NCBI GenBank assembly: GCA_018266835.1
Contig: JAFDZP010000002.1
Coordinates: 1,153,302 to 1,217,301, forward strand
Origin: Bacteroidota bacterium
Lineage (GTDB): Bacteria > Bacteroidota > Ignavibacteria > Tepidaquicellales > Tepidaquicellaceae
Length of the DNA: 64,000 nucleotides
Reading direction: 5' to 3'
Below are positions 61,648 through 64,000 of the stretch, piece after piece; the stretch's first letter is position 1, and the number at the start of each line of letters is the position of its first letter. The notes beneath the pieces were generated by a model. It saw only the letters and a list, made by a program, of their open reading frames with translations, was not told where the DNA came from and ran no database searches. A program made the position numbers and the translations under genes.

Positions 61648-62691
61648 ATGAGTCAAATGGAAATTAACACGGAAGTTGACGCAGACCTTTTACCGGGGGC
61701 TTATAATGCTATTAACGTTTGCTTAAGACTTAAACCTGAAGAAAGAATTACAATTATTGCAGATAACGACGCTGCCGATATAGCAAGGGCTATGGAACAC
61801 GAAATAAAAAAAGTCGGAGCTGAATTTTCTACATTCATAATCGAAGATTATACACCAAGACCAATACCGGGTGACTTACCGCAGGTTATTCTTGATGACC
61901 TTGCAAAATCACAGGTGAGCATTTTTGCCGCCACACCGAAGATGGGTGAGCTTCGCTCACGCGCATCTATGACTTACGTTGTTGACGCCCATAAAATAAG
62001 ACACGGCCACATGGTTAACATCAACAAGCAGATAATGATGGAAGGCATGAGAGCAGATTTTATTAAAGTAGATAAAATAAGCCAGCGCTTAATTGATATT
62101 GCAAGCAAAGCAAAAATTATAAAACACACATCCGATAGCGGTACGGATATAACTGCAGAGTTCGTTCCTGAATTAAAATGGCTGAAAACATCCGGAATAA
62201 TTTCTCCCGATAAATGGGGCAATCTTCCAGGAGGAGAAATCTTCACATCACCATGGAATGTAAACGGAACGTTTGTCGTGGACGGAGTAGTAGGTGATTA
62301 CCTCTGCCAGAAATACGGCGACTTATTAAACACACCGTTAACGATTGAAATAAAAGATTCACGCATATCAAAAATGACATGTGATAATAAAGAGTTACTA
62401 GAAGAGTTCACAGCTTATACAATGACAGATGAGAACAGCAACAGAGTAGGCGAGTTTGCAATCGGAACTAACATAGCATGTAAGCATGTAATCGGAAATA
62501 TTTTACAGGATGAAAAGCTGCCTACGATACACATGGCATTCGGACATCCTTACTCTGCGCATACAGGCGCAAAGTGGAGCTCAACAACACACATTGACTG
62601 CGTAAGCATTAAGAACAGCATATGGTGCGATGAAATTCAGGTTATGGATAAAGGTGTGTTTATGCCGGTAATCTCGGAAGGTATTTTATAA
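61648..62691 (+). CDS. M29-type aminopeptidase-like protein
   Basis: 347 residues, no signal peptide. C-terminal metal site as in M29 enzymes: NLPGGEIFTSP (first Glu), VGEFAIGTN (second Glu), IHMAFGHPY (His), then TTHIDC (His-Asp). The N-terminal half holds the Rossmann-like domain of the family (RITIIADNDAADIARAM). M29 aminopeptidases release N-terminal residues using two divalent metals. In this cluster it might hydrolyse the product or a leader of the ligases; inferred from position. Shorter than typical thermophilic M29 members (about 400). Confidence 0.8.
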   Translation: MSQMEINTEVDADLLPGAYNAINVCLRLKPEERITIIADNDAADIARAMEHEIKKVGAEFSTFIIEDYTPRPIPGDLPQVILDDLAKSQVSIFAATPKMGELRSRASMTYVVDAHKIRHGHMVNINKQIMMEGMRADFIKVDKISQRLIDIASKAKIIKHTSDSGTDITAEFVPELKWLKTSGIISPDKWGNLPGGEIFTSPWNVNGTFVVDGVVGDYLCQKYGDLLNTPLTIEIKDSRISKMTCDNKELLEEFTAYTMTDENSNRVGEFAIGTNIACKHVIGNILQDEKLPTIHMAFGHPYSAHTGAKWSSTTHIDCVSIKNSIWCDEIQVMDKGVFMPVISEGIL

Positions 62692-62716
62692 ATTAATTTT
62701 AATCTTATTACTACTC

Positions 62717-63118
62717 ATGAAAAAATTACTTTCAATACTTATTGTTTTTACGTTCGCTGTTATAATTGTAAGCGGATGCTCTAAAAGTGATGATACAACT
62801 ATTACCAATACCGGCGGCAACCAGTTACCAACATCACCTTCAAGCCCTATTCCTTCCAATGGAGCAGTAGGTGTTACCGGCTTTGTAACAGCAACATGGT
62901 CATGCTCAGACCCCGATGTAAATGATACTTTACGATATGATGTTTACATAGGTTCAACTACTAACCCAAGTACCGTTGTTACTACAGGAACTCTGAACAA
63001 AGCAGCTGACTTAGGAATTGCAGGACCCAATACTCTTGTTTACTGGAAGGTAGTTGCAAAAGATAATCACGGCGGAGTAACAAACGGGCCGGTATGGAGC
63101 TACAGAACTGCACCTTAA
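62717..63118 (+). CDS. Small lipoprotein with fibronectin-like domain
   Basis: 133 residues. A signal peptide with lipobox VSGC (Cys 21) predicts lipid attachment. A Thr/Ser/Pro linker (about 22-48) leads to a single FN3-like sandwich (VTGFVTATWSCSDPDVNDTLRYDVYIG ends the first half; VYWKVVAKDNHGGVTNGPVWSY ends the second). No active-site motif. Located between enzymes of the ligase cluster on the same strand, 25 bases after the aminopeptidase stop. Confidence 0.85.
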   Translation: MKKLLSILIVFTFAVIIVSGCSKSDDTTITNTGGNQLPTSPSSPIPSNGAVGVTGFVTATWSCSDPDVNDTLRYDVYIGSTTNPSTVVTTGTLNKAADLGIAGPNTLVYWKVVAKDNHGGVTNGPVWSYRTAP

Positions 63119-63149
63119 CTTGCTTGTTTAATTTCATCAAGAACAAATC

Positions 63150-64000
63150 ATGATAAAAGAGCTCAGAGAGAAATACATAAAAGAATTTACTCAAGAAAAA
63201 TATGAGGAATTCATTAAGGATATAAACTCTGCTTACAAACCCATTGAATTCAAAATTTCGGAAACTCCGGTTTTTATTCCGGCAGAGCTTCGTGATGAGC
63301 TTTCAAATGCCTGTGTGGATATTCTGAATTTTTTAAAATCTGATAATTTTAAAGAGCTCTCTACAAACGCTATTCCTCCCGGACTTGAAGTCCCAAACCA
63401 GGGAGAACATGCCGAACTTCTTGCAATTGATTTTGCCGTTACAAAAGATGGGGAGGGAAATTATCTCCCGCAATTGATTGAGCTTCAGGGCTTTGCCTCT
63501 TTATTTTGCTATCAGGAATTATTAGATATGAAGATGCGCGCGCACTTTGATATTCCTGAAAATTACACTCACCGCTTCCGCGGACTTACACATGAAACAT
63601 ACCTTGAGAAATTAAAGAAGACTTTAATTGGTGATGAAAATCCTGAGAACGTAATTTTACTTGAGATAGAACCTGATAACCAGAAGACTGCAATTGATTT
63701 CTGGGCAACACAGGACTGGCTTGGAATAACTCCCGTTCATATAGGAGATATTACAAAAGAAGGAAAGAAATTGTACTACATGAAGGACGGCAACAAAACA
63801 CAGATAAAAAGAATTTACAACAGAGTAATTTACGATGAATTAAAAAACAGAAAAGACCTAAAGTATAATTTTAAGATAAGCGAAGACCTTGATGTAAAAT
63901 GGATTGCGCATCCTAACTGGTTCTTTAAAATCAGCAAATACATTCTGCCATTTATAAAAAGTAAGTATGCACCTGAATGTATTTTCTTAAGTGAGTTGAA
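63150..64000 (+). CDS. Probable ATP-grasp-like ligase (circularly permuted type), partial
   Basis: Starts with ATG at 63150 (MIKELREKYIKEF) and is open to the right edge (283 codons seen). I do not place it in a named family with certainty. Suggestive stretches are LPQLIELQGFASLFCYQELL, RIYNRVIYDELKNR and WIAHPNWFFKISKYILPFI, the last two resembling glutathionylspermidine-synthase-like and other permuted ATP-grasp proteins. No signal peptide. It follows the lipoprotein by 31 bases. If it is an ATP-grasp, the cluster has two plus the GCS2 ligase. Confidence 0.6.
   Translation, partial: MIKELREKYIKEFTQEKYEEFIKDINSAYKPIEFKISETPVFIPAELRDELSNACVDILNFLKSDNFKELSTNAIPPGLEVPNQGEHAELLAIDFAVTKDGEGNYLPQLIELQGFASLFCYQELLDMKMRAHFDIPENYTHRFRGLTHETYLEKLKKTLIGDENPENVILLEIEPDNQKTAIDFWATQDWLGITPVHIGDITKEGKKLYYMKDGNKTQIKRIYNRVIYDELKNRKDLKYNFKISEDLDVKWIAHPNWFFKISKYILPFIKSKYAPECIFLSEL

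Noticed and set aside
1-64000. tRNA or rRNA genes
   Set aside because: No intergenic stretch showed a tRNA cloverleaf or conserved rRNA sequence by eye; a tRNA scan would settle this.

Overview
The window looks like a chromosomal segment from an AT-rich member of the Ignavibacteria/Chlorobi side of the Bacteroidota-Chlorobiota group. Ten encoded proteins end in a type IX secretion (T9SS) C-terminal sorting domain of the NPFNP type. The T9SS protein PorD (DUF4835) is encoded here. Many genes lack a strong Shine-Dalgarno sequence, and multihaem cytochromes are prominent. No rRNA, tRNA, phage or insertion-sequence transposase was recognised.

Layout. 1-8.7 kb is an electron-transfer locus. On the minus strand are a membrane-anchored cytochrome (cut by the left edge), a T9SS-exported CxCH protein and a sigma-54 (NtrC-type) response regulator. 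Divergent from these, behind a candidate -24/-12 promoter, is an operon for an octahaem T9SS-exported cytochrome, an outer-membrane beta-barrel, a 14-haem cytochrome and a lipoprotein-like cytochrome, closed by a strong terminator. Together they look like a conduit across the outer membrane with an exported terminal cytochrome. 8.7-11.6 kb carries an orphan CcmA-like ABC ATPase, a PAS histidine kinase and a TrmB-type regulator whose start is preceded by a perfect 33-bp palindrome. 11.6-16.2 kb holds two large T9SS cargo proteins. 16.2-21.2 kb is a surface-polysaccharide block (fcl, YfhO, glycosyltransferase). 21.2-23.8 kb is a dual CbbX-type AAA+ protein with a duplicated N-terminal domain. 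23.8-25.7 kb is an ArsR repressor with three SRPBCC proteins. 25.9-31.7 kb holds serS, rmlD, a PfkB kinase, porD and a YciI protein. 32-37.3 kb holds an M61 peptidase, a dipeptidyl peptidase IV and a GT9 glycosyltransferase. 37.4-41.3 kb is a tandem triplet of Ycf48-like T9SS proteins. 41.5-45.7 kb holds methyltransferases, a second GT9, a DUF5683 protein, secG and a 49-residue membrane protein. 45.8-47.6 kb is an unknown helical protein with a 252-bp tandem duplication of its 5' end. 47.8-55.5 kb holds three more T9SS cargo proteins and an 85-bp tandem repeat array.

56.4-58.6 kb is a compact two-gene cassette: an AAA ATPase-TOPRIM (OLD-like) protein and an unrecognised 181-residue partner. 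It is bounded by 39-bp inverted repeats and resembles a defence module. 59.2 kb to the right edge is a same-strand run made up of an ATP-grasp enzyme, a GCS2-type carboxylate-amine ligase, an M29-type aminopeptidase, a small lipoprotein and a second, incomplete ligase-like protein. It may be a peptide or amide metabolism pathway.

The intergenic DNA is rich in short, GC-rich palindromic repeats belonging to several families (mainly a C-rich stem with loop, a CCCGC...GCGGG-CAGGC type, and a CGTTACGA type). They are scattered in both orientations, are dense near 27.3-27.5, 55.9-56.4 and 58.7 kb, and in one place supply the stop codon of a gene.
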